Source: Methanobacteriota archaeon (GTDB taxonomy: Archaea > Halobacteriota > Methanosarcinia > Methanosarcinales > Methanoperedenaceae). From it: 7,976 bases of DNA. Positions 6,432 to 7,976 of this stretch are shown piece after piece. The first letter of the stretch is position 1, and each line of letters starts with the position of its first letter. A program made the position numbers and the translations under genes. The stretch spans positions 1 through 7,976 of the forward strand of contig JAHIHJ010000347.1 in NCBI GenBank assembly GCA_018899795.1. Direction: 5' to 3'. The notes beneath the pieces were generated by a model. It was given only the letters and a program-made list of their open reading frames with translations. It was not told the origin of the DNA and ran no database searches.

Positions 6432-7328
6432 ATGGTCCAAGGAGACAAAAAAATAAGATCAATAATACTCGCAGGCGGTTCAGGCACACGCCTCTGGCCG
6501 CTCTCACGCGAGCAATATCCAAAGCAGTTCTTGAAACTTGGCAAAACATCCCTGTTCCAGGATACACTGGAAAGATGCCTGCTGCTCTCCGATATCAAAG
6601 AAACTTTCGTTGTGACCAACGAATCCCAGAAATTTTTCGTATCAGGACAGATAAAAGAGCTCGGGCACGATATCCCTGCCGAGAATATACTTATCGAGCC
6701 CATGGGAAAAAATACGCTGCCCGCCATATGCTTCGGGATGAAAGAAATTGAGAAAAGATATGGCAGTTCAATTGTCGGGGTTTTCCCATCAGACCACATA
6801 CTCGACAGAGGCGCCATGAAGATCATAGAAGGAGCACAGGAACTGGCTTCGGACAATCTTGTAACATTTGGTATTGCCCCCAGGTCACCGCATACAGGTT
6901 ACGGATACATCAAACCCGGTCAGGCGCTCGGAGTAGGATACAGGGTGCTTGAGTTCAGGGAGAAACCTGAACAAGCCCAAGCTAAAAAATATGTAAAAGA
7001 AGGGCGCCTGTGGAACAGCGGCATGTTCCTGTTCAAGACGGATCTATTTTTCTCTGAACTTAAAACACATGCTTCCGATGTTTTTAAGGCGTTTGAGGCA
7101 TCAGATAACATAAATGATATTTATGATGCTGTTCCTTCTATCTCTATAGACTACGGGATAATGGAAAAATCATCACGGATGGCTGTTGTCAGGCTGGATG
7201 AGAAATGGAGCGACCTCGGGAATTTTGATGCCATGTATGAGGAATGTGATGAAAAACAAGCTTATTATAGTGGGCATCATATGCTTACTACTGGAAAAAA
7301 TGTTGAATATGTGGGGTTATGTTGGTAA
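6432..7328 (+). CDS. manC: Mannose-1-phosphate guanylyltransferase, truncated after the nucleotidyltransferase domain
   Basis: The enzyme makes GDP-mannose from GTP and mannose-1-phosphate in the cytoplasm, supplying glycan synthesis. The NTP_transferase domain is essentially complete: IILAGGSGTRLWPLSREQYP (11-30) with KQFL at 31-34 (GTP-binding signature), EPMGKNTLPAICFG (89-102), VGVFPSDHIL (115-124, metal-binding Asp121), GYGYI (156-160), LEFREKPE (173-180), LWNSGMFLF (193-201), SIDYGIMEKS (238-247) and EKWSDLGNFDAMYEE (257-271). Homology then stops. The last about 25 residues (KQAYYSGHHMLTTGKNVEYV and so on) match nothing expected, and the usual linker/beta-helix segment and C-terminal cupin (isomerase-type) domain are missing. 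ManC-type enzymes are about 450-480 residues, and single-function forms about 336-360; this one is 298. It is likely a 3'-truncated copy whose end was replaced by foreign AT-rich DNA. Activity is uncertain, since the lost part helps dimerisation in characterised relatives. Confidence 0.88.
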   Translation: MVQGDKKIRSIILAGGSGTRLWPLSREQYPKQFLKLGKTSLFQDTLERCLLLSDIKETFVVTNESQKFFVSGQIKELGHDIPAENILIEPMGKNTLPAICFGMKEIEKRYGSSIVGVFPSDHILDRGAMKIIEGAQELASDNLVTFGIAPRSPHTGYGYIKPGQALGVGYRVLEFREKPEQAQAKKYVKEGRLWNSGMFLFKTDLFFSELKTHASDVFKAFEASDNINDIYDAVPSISIDYGIMEKSSRMAVVRLDEKWSDLGNFDAMYEECDEKQAYYSGHHMLTTGKNVEYVGLCW

Positions 7329-7976
7329 ATTCTCGCTCTAAAATACAAGGTTCTACGCCAGTTACATACTATTTTCTCTATCTTCTTGAACCGACAGAAC
7401 CCTATAGAGAGAAATTTGGTGATTTATCTAATGTAGTTCGCAATAAAACAGAAAATCTTAAAAGAATATTTAATCTGGATATTGATGGTGAGCAAGTCAG
7501 CGACCCTGAAAAGTGGTGTAAATTAATAGGAGTCATAGAAATTCCAAAACATGATAACGATGAGGATGATGAGAAAGAAAAAGCGGATATAGAAGTAAAA
7601 TATTATAAGGAGAGAATTATAATAAAAGTAAAAACCAGATGTGAAGGTAAAGACTTAAATAAATTATTCAAACAAGCAAAATCTAAAAGGGAAATTCTTC
7701 TTAAAAATGACCTGGTAAGTTTGACAAATATCCAAAATAAGTTGCGTAAATTATGTATTGATGATAGGTGTAGAAAATGCATTCAAACTGTATATCAGTA
7801 CCCTTTAATCGTTATTGAAGAGGAATATCACAAACTATCTGTTTTCGATTTTGATGATGAAGCTATAACTACTTTCTTCTATGAGATCCCTGATGTTGGG
7901 AACATGAAAAGATATGCATTTCTACCTTTTAAATATGAAAAAGTGTTAATGAGAGTAAGCGGCCCTTCTATAATTA
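7319..7976 (+). CDS. AT-rich hypothetical protein, at least 219 aa, 3' end outside window
   Basis: A stop-free frame starts at ATG 7319 (an in-frame TGA lies at 7304-7306) and stays open to the right edge, giving 219 visible residues. It starts MLVNSRSKIQGSTPVTYYFL, is soluble and highly charged, and has an acidic run at about 79-90 (DNDEDDEKEKAD). A lysine-rich helical part is at 105-145. A cysteine cluster CIDDRCRKC (146-154, C-x4-C-x2-C) follows, then YQYPLIVIEEEYHKL (159-173) and FDFDDEAITTFFYEI (176-190). I recognise no family. Its DNA is far more AT-rich than the guanylyltransferase gene: line 7621-7680 has 14/60 G+C, against 30/60 at 6661-6720. Codons are mostly AAA, ATA, TTA and GAT. 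The start overlaps the guanylyltransferase stop by 10 bases, and no strong ribosome site is seen. TATTATA at 7263-7269 may be its own promoter. It is probably an acquired gene. The long open frame in AT-rich DNA argues strongly that it is coding. Confidence 0.7.
   Translation, partial: MLVNSRSKIQGSTPVTYYFLYLLEPTEPYREKFGDLSNVVRNKTENLKRIFNLDIDGEQVSDPEKWCKLIGVIEIPKHDNDEDDEKEKADIEVKYYKERIIIKVKTRCEGKDLNKLFKQAKSKREILLKNDLVSLTNIQNKLRKLCIDDRCRKCIQTVYQYPLIVIEEEYHKLSVFDFDDEAITTFFYEIPDVGNMKRYAFLPFKYEKVLMRVSGPSII

Noticed and set aside
6371..6856. Minus-strand frame of 161 codons
   Set aside because: It lies opposite the conserved catalytic domain of the guanylyltransferase; serine/proline/phenylalanine-rich composition is typical of an antisense shadow.
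1..7976. CRISPR arrays, IS ends and rRNA/tRNA genes
   Set aside because: No regularly spaced repeats, terminal inverted repeats with transposase, or structural RNA signatures were found by eye on either strand.

Overview
The window looks like archaeal chromosome, most likely from a euryarchaeon of the Methanosarcinales type (possibly a methanogen or ANME-2d relative). This is an inference from AT-rich TATA-like boxes (TTTATAT, TTTAAATA) at archaeal spacing, one probable leaderless gene, purine-rich ribosome sites, AGA/AGG/ATA-rich codon use, and the types of sugar-transfer enzyme present. No rRNA, tRNA, CRISPR array or transposase is visible, so the assignment rests on style and not on a marker.

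Layout. At 1-139 (minus) the first 46 codons of a small unidentified protein run off the left edge. At 257-493 (plus) there is a possible 78-residue membrane peptide. A cluster of TCATAC/GTATGA half-sites lies between these two starts. At 655-2739 (plus) is a large membrane glycosyltransferase of the GT39/PMT_2 (GT-C) type with a long C-terminal soluble part. It converges on, and overlaps by 11 bases, a three-gene minus-strand operon read from about 6266 to 2729: a GT4 glycosyltransferase, a GT2 glycosyltransferase, and a Wzx/MATE-type polysaccharide flippase. A 165-base divergent promoter region separates this operon from a mannose-1-phosphate guanylyltransferase gene at 6432-7328 (plus). At 7319 an AT-rich open frame of unknown function starts and runs off the right edge.

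The genes suggest a surface-glycan or glycoprotein-modification locus. The guanylyltransferase would make GDP-mannose, GT4 and GT2 would build a lipid-linked glycan on the cytoplasmic face, the flippase would turn it outward, and the GT39-type enzyme would use a polyprenyl-phosphate sugar outside the membrane. The glycan itself cannot be deduced.

Two genes look broken. The GT4 frame goes out of register at about 5337-5345: its true C-terminal end continues in the -1 frame to a stop touching the GT2 start, and roughly 25-30 family-typical residues seem to be missing at the junction. The guanylyltransferase loses homology at about residue 273 and has no C-terminal half; the DNA beyond is strikingly AT-rich, suggesting a recombination or insertion boundary at about 7250-7265. 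No clearly new system was seen. The unknown AT-rich ORF and the boundary leading into it are the best leads.
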